Notes: a model not told the origin generated them from the letters alone. Positions 47,494 through 59,215 are shown, numbered from the stretch's first letter. The stretch: 64,000 bases of DNA from Plectrocnemia conspersa (GCA_009617715.1 VTFK01000350.1:434001-498000), one strand, 5' to 3'. Program-made: numbers and translations.

Positions 47494-48253
47494 TGTTTGA
47501 TTTTTGCCCGAATTTTATTTGATAAACATGGTTGGTAAATTGTGCACTTCAAGACCAAGCAGGCGCTACTAATTTCATCTTCCAGTCGGTTTCTTTTATT
47601 GAATTTAATATTATTTCACACTGAGAATTAGGTCTCACTTAAGGGAAAAATTGTGAGTAAACCTATCTGTAGATATTTCAGGATGCTAATCGGTTCCAAG
47701 CACTCCAAATTTTTTGTTCCTAGTGACACTATTCTTCAATTTCCGAATGCTTTCTTTACAGATTCTTAAGTTGCTGTCTTGCATTAGAAACCATTTAATT
47801 CAAAAGTGTTGTAGATTACAGCATCCGTATTATTTTTTATTTAATTGTCTGTTCCAGGCTTCTATATTAATTAAATATTTCGCTAAACTCGTCAAGTAAT
47901 TTCATTTCGTTATAGTCTCTACATCTCGCTTAAAAAATACTTCCAAACATAACGTCAATACTTTTGATAAAACCTTGTAACTTTATGTTCAGTTCATTCA
48001 TATGAACAGAGTGATCTGTAATAAACATCAAAGTATTGACCTACTTATAATCATTGAGATGAGGGATGTTTTCCATATTCTTATCCTCAAGATAAACATT
48101 ATTTACTACAAATCACTCAAATATTTTTCTTCAGCTCAGCCACCTCACATTATTGAATATTAGCAGTTCACTGTAGGTTGAATCAATTTCCTACAAAAAC
48201 GCAGAAGATTATCGATTGTGAAGGAAAGCTATTAAATTCACTATTTTTGTAAC
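47494..48253 (-). pseudogene. hAT transposase pseudogene (ZBED5/FAM200/GTF2IRD2-like)
   Basis: One minus-strand frame from 48253 to 47930 reads through several stops and keeps the family's landmarks: VTKIVNLIAFL, EIDSTYSELL, FNNVRWLS and HMNELNIKLQGF. These match the part of hAT transposases in which RWLSRG and HLNELN-KLQG are typical. Near the 3' end (about 47500-47600) RLEDEISSACLVLK and IYQPCLSNK match the C-terminal dimerisation tail. Between them the frame is degraded (47600-47930). At least five stops make it inactive. The Tigger-like element at 46475-47491 interrupts its end, so the hAT copy is older. The family name is from remembered motif similarity. Confidence 0.8.
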
Positions 48254-48466
48254 AACTGACAAATTTTTTTATTGATTTATATTTCCTAACAAATGCTTTC
48301 ATAAATACAAGAAGTTTTAAGCATTTTGTAAAATCATATCTCTTAAAAAGTATCATTGTATTATCCTATATAATACAATATCGTTAGCTTTGCGCGAGAT
48401 ATAAAAACAAACAACTTGCAAATTCAACGAAAACGCCAAAATGCATTTTCTCGCCGACAAATGTTT
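48254..48466. other. Spacer, possibly upstream hAT remnant
   Basis: Probably the further-decayed upstream part of the hAT pseudogene at its left end, passing into island 20 after about 48400. No landmark can be read. Confidence 0.3.
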
Positions 48467-48960
48467 TCAAGCTGCGCACTCTAGTGGTATTCCACAACTT
48501 CCTGAATGTTTCTCAGAGGGTGCTTCATTAACCGGAAAATTCATCGCTACTCTTCCATTCTCCCGGCTACGTGTAATTTCAACTTTTCCCGAAGCGCTCG
48601 CCTTCTGAAAATTTTCTTTGTTTGCCTCTAGAACTCGATCTTTATTGTCGCTAATGCCGTGAGAGACGACAGATTTAATTAAAAAAATAAAATTAGTAAC
48701 TACACACACCAGGCAGTACGAGTACGTGGTTTGCGCAGCGCTAGGCACAGTTTGTGAGTGCTTTTGAAAGCTCGGAGCGGGCCTTGAGCACACTCGACTC
48801 ATCTTAATTTTCCTACTTCGCCCATTTGCCCCGGTGAGATGCTGGTTTTTCGCACAGTTGTTCTTCATTGCGACTTTTCAGCGCGGCACTTGAGAATTGC
48901 ACAAAAGTTCCATTCATTTGTCGAGCGGGCCCGGCTTTACAGGAACGAGAATGAACAGGA
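48400..48960. promoter_or_regulatory. GC-richer island 20
   Basis: A long GC-richer island that contains the 133-codon minus-strand frame. Regulatory element, promoter region or exon remain open. Confidence 0.27.
48467..48868 (-). CDS. Unassigned 133-codon frame
   Basis: The longest open frame in the window, starting at a true ATG with an acceptable context (G at -3) and ending in TGA. The predicted 133-residue product has a basic N-terminus (NGRSRKIKMSR), a hydrophobic stretch around residues 47-68 (YSYCLVCVVTNFIFLIKSVV) and a polar, charged C-terminal half (NKDRVLEANKENFQK). There is no signal peptide and no known domain. In a GC-richer island a frame this long can occur by chance. It might instead be a lineage-specific small protein or a single exon. 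No splice sites or polyadenylation signal clearly support it. Confidence 0.18.
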   Translation of the reverse strand: MKNNCAKNQHLTGANGRSRKIKMSRVCSRPAPSFQKHSQTVPSAAQTTYSYCLVCVVTNFIFLIKSVVSHGISDNKDRVLEANKENFQKASASGKVEITRSRENGRVAMNFPVNEAPSEKHSGSCGIPLECAA

Positions 48961-49319
48961 TAATGGCTATAATTAAAAAGTGAAATAAGCAAAATATAAT
49001 CACGTAAACAAGTTTATTTTAGTATTATATATGAATACTACAAGTGTATGATAATAGTTGAACTTTTAAATACCCCGAAAGAGCAGTTATTAAAAGTTTT
49101 CAATGAGTGTTTTTTCAAATCGTACTCTGAAACTTTCGAAAACTAATTAACGAAATCAAGTTAGACTATATTAAAATTATTCATGCGAAAAGTTCTGGAA
49201 CATTTTTAATGTAAAATTGATATACTATATTTACTTCTTAATATAAATTATTATTTTTTTGTATTTGTAAATTACTTTACCTAACAATTTGCGACAATAT
49301 TCAATATTAAAACCCGCAC
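48961..49319. other. AT-rich spacer
   Basis: AT-rich noncoding sequence; nothing recognised. Confidence 0.5.
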
Positions 49320-49500
49320 GATAGATCTTTAGTGTATGTCGATGAAATACTTGGGTTCTCATCCTGTGATAATCCTGCAGTTTTTTTAATCTCTATCGTC
49401 TCTAGAAGATCAGAATTAGTTAATTCTTATTTAATTATAATTGTTATCGATTATTATAGATTATGATTTCCTAGTTTTCCTAATCGCAATGAAATGTATT
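49320..49500 (+). repeat. SINE tail copy at 49320
   Basis: Shares the family tail (ATCAGAATTAGTTAATTCTT, then GATTATGATTTCCTAGTTTT) with the copies at 9119 and 36820. The tRNA-like head is badly decayed (GGGTTCTCATCC may be the old B box). Confidence 0.45.
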
Positions 49501-50999
49501 CTTGGTCGATTCGGTGTAGCTCCACTCGGTACGATAACGACTGAACTCTCGTTATTCCGAGTCAGAAGTATTAGTTCTGTGGTCGAGTTCTGATGAAAAT
49601 TATTTTTGGAAGTGATCTTTATCACTTTTGTCAGACACCCTCGATCCTTTGAATAATGTTGGTTATTCGGATTAGAATCAGACTCTTTGTTTTTGTTCTA
49701 ATACATCTCTTTTGCGTGCGTATCAACGTTACAATAGATTAGAAACAGATACATTTAACAATGTCTTTGCACTTTGGATAAGGAATTACAATTTTTTGTA
49801 TTAAAATAAAGTCTAACGAGTTTGATGCATGTGTTTCGGTATAATTAATGGATACCGTTAATCCTTTGAGTAGCGAGTTAATTTATACACATTTGTTAAT
49901 TTGTTAGTATACACCTGGGAGTGAGTTAATTTTACGTATTTTTCCATAATAATTTCTGTTGTTATTTATTTATTATTATTTTATATTTAATTTAAAATAT
50001 GTAGAAAAATTAGTGATTCTCAACGTTTTATAGCTTTGATTTATTTTACTACCTAGTATTTTTTTTAATAATTAATTTAAACATTTTTTTTTTATTAAAT
50101 TTCAATAAATTATTTGATATATTTATTATATATTAGTGGATTTTTTATTTTAAATAAAATTAGAGGCTTTCAATCATTTTAATAAAATAAATATAAAATA
50201 TTTTTTGTTATGTTAATTTATATCGTACTTTTTAATTTATTGGTATTATTTTCTAATTAAATTTTTTTTTTTAATTAAAATTTTTTTTTTTATTTTTTTT
50301 TTAGTTATATATATGTAAATATATAATTATCTATGGTACCTCAAAACAGTGAAAGATCGACCATCGTACATGTACGGCGATTCTTATATGGTTAATAGAT
50401 ATTCGCATAGATATTCATAACTTATTTGTTACGTTGACAAAAACTTTGATTCTTAGTATATTCGAAGAACACAATTTGATCGGTTCTATGTCAACCAATT
50501 TTTACGCAACAATTAAGAATTGCCACGACACAAATATGGATTTTATAATGCTATATTTTCTTATTTCTAGTCATATATGTATGTATATGCTGAAAGTTAA
50601 TTGCTGTAATGGCATGCATAGTTTTTATTTGTTGCAGTCGATCAATTATTTCATGATGCAAGTGGCTTTTGTTGGTAAAACACTTAATAACAATATCTAT
50701 ATCACAAAGTTTTAATAACCCGATTTATATGCACAATAATCTTTAGACTGAAATATTTTCAATAGAATATTAATCTAAGACTCAAGCGAATAAATCACGT
50801 TTCTTATATAAGCATAAGGCTTTAATATTTTAATATTTTCACACATCACTTTCCATCGTTTACGTTTAGATACAGCCGTAACTTTCATAATTTTACGACT
50901 TGGCACTCTATCAACGATAGTTTTACGTCTTTCACACAATTGTATGCGTTCAGCGCGTAGCAAATTTTCAGAGAACACTTCTGAGAAACCCTTGAAAGC
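49501..50999. other. Spacer with T-rich low-complexity tract
   Basis: Somewhat mixed at 49501-49700, then very AT-rich. A poly-T-rich low-complexity region lies at about 50040-50320. The 93-codon frame at 50434-50715 starts at a non-ATG codon and is unrecognised. Nothing else was found. Confidence 0.45.
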
Positions 51000-51260
51000 G
51001 AAACATTGTTGCTATGGAAATCTTTAGCTTTGACGGTGCTTTATTTATTAACATTTCGCCTCGAAATAAGGCCGCAAATTCCCGGCGGTGATTTCACGCG
51101 AGTATGTATACAAGTGGCGATAAAAAAATATTTCCATGTGTGTGTATGTGCTAAGCATGCAAAACTTGGCTCAGCATCGCTTATTTGGTTCGGTTCTCGG
51201 TTTTGTTTTATGTTCACCCCGAGTCGTAAGCTTTGATCGCGTTTTGATGGTCGTCCAATA
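51000..51260. promoter_or_regulatory. GC-richer island 21
   Basis: Island with AAATTCCCGGCGGTGATTTC and similar words; the 76-codon frame has no domain. It is a candidate regulatory element. Confidence 0.25.
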
Positions 51261-51429
51261 CGTGCTTGTAGTAAACTGACAAATTTGACTTGATGTGAAA
51301 GAAAATTACCACTAACGCCTTGTAATAATAAGCTTTGAAACTAAGCTTAATTTCAAGCTTGCTGAATTTATGAAACTGTCTTCAATAAAAATCAAACGTC
51401 TCTTTAAAAACAATTTTGTATATTTTTGA
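51261..51429. other. AT-rich spacer
   Basis: AT-rich noncoding sequence; nothing recognised. Confidence 0.5.
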
Positions 51430-51560
51430 ATAACAGTTTATGCTGATTACTAAATCCGATCTCTGAAGCAAGATAGAAATAAAAAAACATGTTTTTTTGG
51501 GATTCGAATCCAGGACTTTCAGATGTTAGTCATCGACTATATAATACTGATTTTCAGTAA
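51430..51560 (-). repeat. tRNA-derived SINE, copy at 51430
   Basis: Read on the minus strand it has a decayed A box (ATATAGTCGATGACTAACAT), then CTGAAAGTCCTGGATTCGAA with a near-perfect B box (GGATTCGAATCC). A tail beginning AGATCGGATTTAGTAATC follows. It is the best-preserved B box of the family. Confidence 0.65.
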
Positions 51561-52789
51561 AATATATCGGTTTTAAATACTTATTTAATTAGCAGTTCTC
51601 TACAATAAAATCATTTTAATTACCTGTTAATGATTGATTATGATATATTATGACACAATTTATTAACACTTTATATAGTTAATTAAAAATGCTGTAGATT
51701 ATAATTATAGATTTGTATTATGTGAATATACGTATTACTATAATCTGTTAATAATAAAAAACTTTCATTAATTATTTACTTTTAATTATATAATATAATA
51801 ATTGTTTCATGATTATATGATACAAACACTCACTTAAACGTTGTCATATTAGATTATCACATTGTCACGTGATCGCTTTAGAATGTTTGATAATAACTAT
51901 ATATAACCCTAAATTGCCTTCAAATGCCAATTTGTATGTGTTCGACTAACAGGTCATTAATGCATATATCAATAAATTAACGCTGATATTAGTCTACAAT
52001 GACGTAAATTTAGATAGTTGCAAGCATTAGAACTACATAATATATTCATAACATTAATATATATCTAGTAATAGTATGTCGAATTAAAAATCCATTATTT
52101 AGGAATCGTTATAAATTTAGCTAGGTATGTATGTACGAGACCTTGGATATCAATTTACTAAGATTGTAAACTTTGAGCTTAATGGCGGATTAACTACGTG
52201 TATCGAATTACTCTGCGCGACGATTATTCTTAATTTATTCTCAATAGTCGCCCATTTTCTTTTACGTTAATTCAAATAATAAAAATCGCGTTTTATTGAT
52301 GTCGCATATGGGATGTATTTTATTTTTGTAATTATTGCTATACTCACAGCATGAAACACACAAAGCGGAAACGTATAAAATTCCATATGTAGATAGATTG
52401 ACGGTAATGGCTTTGAACCTGTGTTATTGATTTTTATATCAATTTTTTATAACCTAATCGTTGCAAATTGTTATTTTATGGCATAGAAACGGCTTTATAT
52501 ACGATTGACGGAGCTTTCAAATAATGTTTTATTTTATCAGACTAGATAATTACTTGTGTGTAAATAATCAAGATACGATCTAAACTATTTTCAACACACT
52601 TTTCTCCATATAATATATTTAAGTATCTAGATATTCAATTTTTAGTATTTTAAATATTATTATAGTAATACGTATGTTTAAATAGATTACCAGTAACACT
52701 CGAGATAAAGAACCTACGTATCGTTGGTAACTCGCATAAACCCTATTTTTAATCAAAAGGTAAAAGTGCGAAATAAAAGTCAACGAGTA
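51561..52789. other. AT-rich spacer
   Basis: AT-rich noncoding sequence; no repeat or gene was recognised. Confidence 0.5.
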
Positions 52790-53050
52790 TTTTTAGGTTT
52801 TTTCTCTTCTCGTAGGTTAATTGCTTCACCTTTCCAGGGCTAATGCTCGCCAAAGCACTTAATTCGACCTCGGCATTGCGAATTTTGCTTTTAAGAATTT
52901 CTGGATGCCTCTCTTAACGCCGCTTCTGCGAATATCTCCAGGGACGCGGTGCAAAGTTTGTTTGCACAGTATAACGCGCGATTCTCACGAAATGGCTTTA
53001 ATTAATGAGTCGTTTATTTATATAAGCGCATAACGAGCGTGTTCATGTAA
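52790..53050. promoter_or_regulatory. GC-richer island 22
   Basis: Island with TTAACGCCGCTTCTGCG and GGGACGCGGTGC words. It is a candidate conserved noncoding element. Confidence 0.27.
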
Positions 53051-53683
53051 GAAATAATTTATGTATGACGAAAAAACTATATCAGTCGGTCATACTATAT
53101 TTTAATTTTAATACTACACTAAGCCATATATTTCTCGTTCTGAGATAAATCCTCTTTTACACTTGCGTGTTTAAAAAATATTTCCGAATTACACGACAAA
53201 ATAATTTAATCTGTTATGTAATTATATTGAATAGTTTTTATATATGTTTTTGATATATGAAATGACTTAGAGACCATTATCGAAGATTGTTTGAGCTCCG
53301 CGTGTAAATATTTATGTACGCACGCATAAAAATTTGTCCAATTGAAATCGTGTCAATATTTTTTTGCGATAAGCAAACTTTAGAAAATATAGCTAATTAC
53401 AGATTCAAACGAGGAAGGCACTATTGAATATTGATTTAGGTTAATTTAATTTAGTAATAGCTGTTTGTTATTGATTAGAACCTGTTTTTTCAGCGTCAAC
53501 GACAATACATTCATTTCTTACGATTTTATTAGAAGTGTCTTGGCCTCCGCCGGTTGATTATTTTACTATAGAGTTTCGTTTCTTGCTTAAATCCCATTTT
53601 GTGTTAGGTGATCATAACTGTTGATGTTTCTACGCAATACTCATTTTCAAAAAAAAAAATTTCGAGAATTTTTAGATATTTTT
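53051..53683. other. AT-rich spacer
   Basis: AT-rich noncoding sequence leading into a tandem duplication; nothing recognised. Confidence 0.5.
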
Positions 53684-54120
53684 TGTTCAAAATTTTATTT
53701 GTATGAATATTTTTAAATGTTTTACTACCGCTGCATTTATTTTATAACGCTGCATAAAAAGGGTAGTTCCGTGCCATATGTTTTAAAATATGCATGCTCA
53801 TTTGAAAGCTTTTAATAGAGGTCGGAAGTATTTGAATGACGATTTTTTTTACGATTTTCTCAACCACTCATATAAAAGGCTCACTTTTATTATTGTATCC
53901 CTACAGACATTAAAAACTTCTTAATTGTTTTAAGTCTGGCTAGTTAAAGTGTATTAAAAAAATTGATTTGGCATGTTTCTTCTCGTTTGTTAAAAATTAA
54001 ATTTGTACGAATATTTTAAGTGCTATACACTGCTTCATTTTTTTAATACTGCTGCATAATAAATAGTGTGTCCGTGACAGATGCTAAAAAATATGCATGC
54101 TTTCTTGGAAGCTTTTAATA
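53684..54120. repeat. Diverged tandem duplication with about 302-bp period
   Basis: Units at 53684-53818 and 53986-54120 share, in order, a TTTGTA-GAATATTTT block, CGCTGCAT / CTGCTGCATAA, the TCCGTG-CA word and AAAATATGCATGC followed by GAAGCTTTTAATA. The offset is about 302 bp. The roughly 165 bp between them is not obviously duplicated. It could be two copies of one small element or the residue of a satellite. Confidence 0.6.
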
Positions 54121-54615
<495 letters not shown>

Positions 54616-54648
54616 ATGAACAGTAATATTATAATTACATAATATAAT

Positions 54649-54890
54649 ATACGAGGTGCGAAAAAAAAATACGGTGAATAAATTTTTATAGCAGCAACTC
54701 CTGAAGCTACATCAATTTGAAGTAATAAATCCGATAGCCTAATTCTTTAAGATAATCACTGTCAAGTTTGAACAAGTTTTGACTTGTTAGCCGACTTCCA
54801 GAGCCGCAAGAGTTAGGTTGTGTTTATCGTATTTGTTGCAAAACTTGTACTTAATTTCAATATATGTATTTTCCTGTATTCTTAATCTTG
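54649..54890 (+). mobile_element. Possible mariner-like remnant
   Basis: TACGAGGTGCG followed by AAATACGGTGAATAAATTT resembles the 5' end of Tc1/mariner elements, which insert at TA and often begin this way. A leader-like region (GTTAGCCGACTTCCAGAGCC) follows. No transposase or second terminus is seen. Assignment is weak. Confidence 0.3.
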
Positions 54891-55179
54891 AAAAAAACGT
54901 TTGTATAAAAAGCCGGCTTTAAATTTTTCAAATCTAATACAATGTGCTTTGGAGCAAATTCATAGTAACGAATTTATAATATAGCACTATATTTTTACAT
55001 AAATAGTCGATGTTGATTTTAAACGTAACGTATTTTTTTAATACGAGTTTTAATAACAAAGACAGTATTTTTCTTAAAACGTCTAGTGCTTCGCAGCCCA
55101 AGATTCCGTAGCAATTAAAATTACTATTAAATAAACTGCATAGAATTCTTTCATTCTTTAATTGACAATATAAAAAAGC
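54891..55179. other. AT-rich spacer
   Basis: AT-rich noncoding sequence; the 87-codon minus-strand frame (54934-55197) has no known domain. Confidence 0.4.
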
Positions 55180-55720
55180 CTGGTTCATCTGCCGCAACCC
55201 ATATACTTATAACTATTCTCGGCTGTACTTTGTCTACGCCTCCACGCCGATAATTGAAATCGTCGCCGCGCAAACAATATTCCTCGGAACAATTCCATTA
55301 TGACGATGGTGACGTCATAACCGCAAAAATAAATTTATACCTCAGCCGCTTCCTAATGGAGTCTTAAGCGCGTTTCCGCAATCTAGATTTCCTCTCGTTC
55401 GAATTAATATTAGTTTTCGCGGTTCCCGGCGGATACCAGCGGGACCGTATTGCGAATCTTTTGTGGAGAGATCAGCTTTTTCAAAATGTACGTATCTTTC
55501 TCTTTCTCCTAACTCGACTAAGTCGGTTCAAACGTACCGAAAATAACTTTGTCGGATGTCGGTCACACCCGACGGAGTTTTCTTGGGGGAAATTAAAGAA
55601 AGCTTTTAGCCCCGATAAAGCACAGCCGGGGCGTCGCAAGCAATTGCTCATTGTCTGTGTGATTGATTCGGAGGCGAAATGTGACGTAGCTCATCTTCCG
55701 AGAGAGTTTTTTTAATTTCG
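55180..55720. promoter_or_regulatory. GC-richer island 23
   Basis: A long CpG-rich island with TCGTCGCCGCGC, TGACGTCATAA (a CRE-like site near 55310-55320) and CGGTTCCCGGCGG. The 84-codon plus-strand frame at 55461-55715 has no recognised domain. It is among the strongest candidates for a conserved regulatory element by length and composition. Confidence 0.33.
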
Positions 55721-55872
55721 CGTCTTTTAAAAATTAAATGTACAAAGCATTCTCACACTAAAGTAAAGATACGAGGCTACTGAAAATGAGAGCAATATTT
55801 TGTGATGTGGTTACCAACGCTACCATTCCCATTAGAGTCTTCGTGAATTGGAAGATTTGTTCGTTCTATTTA

Positions 55873-55919
55873 CGGTGTGTTTCTACTCGAGAATTATTAT
55901 ATCGAGTAGAAACACACCG
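55873..55919. repeat. Perfect 18-bp inverted repeat with 11-nt loop
   Basis: The arm at 55873-55890 (CGGTGTGTTTCTACTCGA) is the exact reverse complement of 55902-55919. Like the hairpin at 8660-8705 it is perfect, short and isolated, which fits a template-switch mutation better than an RNA gene. Confidence 0.9.
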
Positions 55920-55920
55920 C

Positions 55921-57409
55921 AACTCTTCTTAACACAATTGGAAAATATCAATTCTCAGCTAAACTCGAAATTTCAACGGGAAATTAAAGAGAAATTATAT
56001 AATCAAAGAATCCAGACACTGATATCATTAATTTAATATTTGCAAAATCCAGAATTTTACAAGTCAAAAAATAATGACTTTTTATTCTTCAAAAGCAGAA
56101 ATATGTAAAATTTATATATATGCGCCTTTTTTAATTAAAGATTTAAATTAAATTTATTAAGAAATCCCATGTTAGTTGCAACAAAGACATTCAGTATTTG
56201 ATAGTAACTCCTCTGAGTTCAAAAAATCTCAATTATACATTACCATGACTAAATTATCAAACTGCTGTATGGTAGAGCATATACAGTTTCCATTTCTGTT
56301 GAAAATAGTCACGGAACTGATGACGGTTAATTTCCCCGCTGGCACAAATAGTTCTACAGTATAACACTCTATAGATTAAGATATTTCCTACAAAGTGCCT
56401 GCTGGTAAATAATATAATGGATAAGCAAAGACTTTGGACACCTTTTTATTTACGTCTTATATGTTTTTTCTACTAAGCCCGCTTTACACATATTTTTATC
56501 ACCGTTTTTTGTAAATCATTTTAGTCGATTTTACTTTAATGTTTTTTTAACTTCATTAAAAATATTTTTGTCTGTAGTCCATGTAGACTATTTATAGAAG
56601 CTTATTTTTCAGTCACTTCAAACTAAGCAATTTCTGTAAAGCCAGTGATTCCTTAAGCTTGCGGGCCGTAGTATTTCGACCCTTGTTATAGACAATATAA
56701 ATAAGTGACGTGAATTGAAATCAACAAGAAGTGATGATGATGAGGAAAAAAAGAGTCAAAGGCCATCCGCTGTCTAATGAAATATTTATACAAATTGAAG
56801 AAAAAAATCGCTTTTATATTAGTTTAATGCTCGATTAAGTATATGAACAATATCAAGAAGTATCCCGAACTGTTTTAAGTTATGAAAGGGTAAAATGCTA
56901 TAAATGTATTATACTGGTTGCCGTTACTTGTTACCAAGTGTTAGGCGAATTACTTTCTAACAGTAAACTTAATGTCGCAGTGGAAGATGTTTACTTAAGA
57001 GTTGTAAATAGCGCATTTGGCATTTAACCCAAGAGATAATTTTCGCTATTTTTAGTTGGATTAGGGCAATATATAGTATTTTAAAGGCGTTAAATATAAA
57101 AATACCAGTAGACGTCATTTGTCGATTTTAAATAGCTTACTTAAATATTTTCATCGACTTCTATTAATTAGCATAAGTATCTTGTGTTTGCTTATAACTC
57201 CATTACTACATGTATATCATATGGTTGTACTTCTAATTAATCATATAATATACATACATACATATGTGCCTATCTACACATAATATTATTAAAAAAAAAT
57301 AAAGTTGCGTTGACCTGTATATTCGGGGTTTAAGGTGCATACAATATATAGTATGTATGAATGTATAGTAGACCAGACAAAAGTCGTTAAAAAATAATTG
57401 CTGTTAAGT
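55921..57409. other. Spacer with a possible hAT end
   Basis: AT-rich noncoding sequence. Near 56650-56685, read on the minus strand, CAAGGGTCGAAATACTACGG followed by a CCCGC block looks like a hAT terminus; the partner end was not found. Nothing else was recognised. Confidence 0.35.
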
Positions 57410-57900
57410 TTCATTCTCGGTAATTTCGCGCTTTGCTCTCGTTAAAAACGTTCGCTGTGGTTAAATTAATAGTTTAAGTATTCATATTTCTCATTGTACA
57501 ATACCAATACACTATGTAGATTTTTAAACGATTTATTTTGTCAATCTTGCCTATGTGCAACTTTGAGGGTACACAGTGATAAAATCGCGAGCTTTTACGA
57601 CGCGACCGGTTCGAATCACGTTTATATCGGACGTAAAGCGTTTGATGATGTTTCTCATTGGTCGATGACGCGTTTTATTATAGTATTCTCAGCGCCTACA
57701 AAGTGGTTCGGTTGGAGCTTTTTCGATTTGACGATGTGTTCAAGTGGTGTTACACATTTCGAGTGGGCGGCTAACAAGTGGAGCATTCGTAGTATACGTA
57801 CTGTAGGGTGTCTGCTGTATAAATATTCTATCACGTCTGTCTGTAAGTCTGCACGTTAAGTTTTGACAGCGAGAAAAGGCACCTCTAAATTCTCGCGAGA
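57410..57900. promoter_or_regulatory. GC-richer island 24
   Basis: CpG-rich island (GCGCTTTGCTCTCG, CGCGACCGGTTCGAATCACG). A 121-codon plus-strand frame (57494-57859) begins at TTG; its first ATG is far inside and no domain is visible. GGTTCGAATCA looks like a pol III B box but has no A box upstream, so it is not a tRNA. Confidence 0.3.
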
Positions 57901-58579
57901 TAAGTCGTTTAAATGGCCTTCGTTTGAAGGCTTCATTGCTCTTGATAATATTTTGAGATGAAATAAAACATGTACAGATATGAATTAAGTCCAGCTTTGC
58001 GCCCGGACGAGATTAAGCTTTACGAGTATCGTAATAAATATATTTATACATATAATACAATGTTGGTATTTAGTTGATTCAAATGCGAAAGTTTGTGTCG
58101 CTTTCGTATTAGCACTATTATGAGGTCTCGTTTTATTTCTAAGTAATCTGACGTTAAAAGCTTGTAAGTTGCGTGCAGCTTTAACCGTGATTTGCTTTTT
58201 GTGAATTCATATATAATATTAGAGTATGAAGTATCTTACTGTTAAAGAAATGAATTATGAGCCTTTTTAATGTAAAAGGTATAATTACATATTTGTATTA
58301 TTACTTCTATATAATTTATTTATATCTACAAAATTCTTCGTAAAAACATTTTTTTTAATAACTTTTATAAAGCGTTAGACAAGTTTCTAGAAAATGCAAA
58401 AAAATATTTTTATTTTTTGTGTATGTTACCAGTGAAGTTATATTTTTACAGCCAGTTGAAACGTATCAAATAATTCATTAACAATTTCACTGTTCAGCAT
58501 CAGTATAACTGTATTTATTTAAAAACGGATTGATAATTCACAGAATTGTGAAGTCACATTTTCGTCAAAATACTACTAT
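57901..58579. other. AT-rich spacer
   Basis: AT-rich noncoding sequence up to the repeat C copy; nothing recognised. Confidence 0.45.
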
Positions 58580-59215
58580 ATTTCAAATAAAGTAAATCAA
58601 ACCGCAACCCAACCTAAACGAATTAATTTATAGCCATTGTTAGTCTTAGAACCATCATTATGTCATGTTAGGTTTAGTTAAGTCGTGTAGGTTAGGTTTG
58701 GGTTTAAACCAGGGCTGTGGAGTCGGAGTCGGAGTCGGAGTTGGAGTCGTGGAGTCGTGGTGTTTTGGCCGGAGTCGGAGTCGGAGTCGGAGTCGTGAAA
58801 AATGAGCGACTCCGAGAATTTTTTAAATTATGAAATTTATGAATTTTTAATTGCGTAATAATGAATGTGTATAGCGTATGAATATTAAACGTGTAGAAAA
58901 ACACCAATAATACCTGATAAAATTAAACTTTTTTGAGTCGGAGTCGAAGTCGGAGTCGGAGTCGGAGTGGAGTCGTGTTGTTGGTAAATATCGGAATCGG
59001 AGTCGGAGTCGGAGTCGTGTTTTTTTTAACGACTTCACAGCCCTGGTTTAAACAAAAAATGAACGTTCTGCAACTTTTAAATTGAGTTTCATAGAGATTT
59101 TAAAGCAGCATATTATTTCATTATCAATTATATATTATTTTCTCTAGTAAAAATATAAATGTATTTAGGTATTATTGAAACGCTAGTAAAAATATAAATT
59201 CTTCGGTAATACACA
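58580..59215 (+). repeat. Repeat C, copy interrupted by a hAT element
   Basis: The flanks of the hAT insertion join into sequence matching 39960-40215: TTAGGTTTGGGTTTAAAC before it, then ATGAACGTTCTGCAACTTTT and TTTCATAGAGATTTTAAAGC after it. The uninterrupted relative at 40005 shows the empty site (GGGTTTGAACAGCAAATGG). This confirms both the nested order and the 8-bp target duplication. Confidence 0.7.
58710..59045. mobile_element. hAT nonautonomous element with GGAGTC-rich ends, 336 bp
   Basis: The element starts CAGGGCTGTGGAGTCG and ends CGACTTCACAGCCCTG (15 of 16 bases complementary). It is flanked by a perfect 8-bp duplication GTTTAAAC (58702-58709, 59046-59053). Near both ends there are runs of GGAGTC/CGGAGT hexamers (58719-58800 and 58935-59020), arranged in the same strand sense. 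The AT-rich centre encodes nothing. Superfamily is given by the 8-bp duplication and CAG-type termini. Confidence 0.93.

Noticed and set aside
47319..47558. 79-codon frame as a gene
   Set aside because: It is a chimera that runs from the hAT C-terminus through the Tigger TIR into the Tigger transposase N-terminus.
57600..57620. tRNA gene from a GGTTCGAATCA word
   Set aside because: B-box-like word only; no A box or cloverleaf upstream.
57494..57859. 121-codon plus-strand open frame as a gene
   Set aside because: It starts at TTG, its first ATG is about codon 57, and the product has no recognisable domain. The openness fits the GC-richer island.
58704..59038. Ser/Asp-rich minus-strand frames as a low-complexity protein
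   Set aside because: They are translations of the GGAGTC hexamers of the hAT element at 58710-59045.
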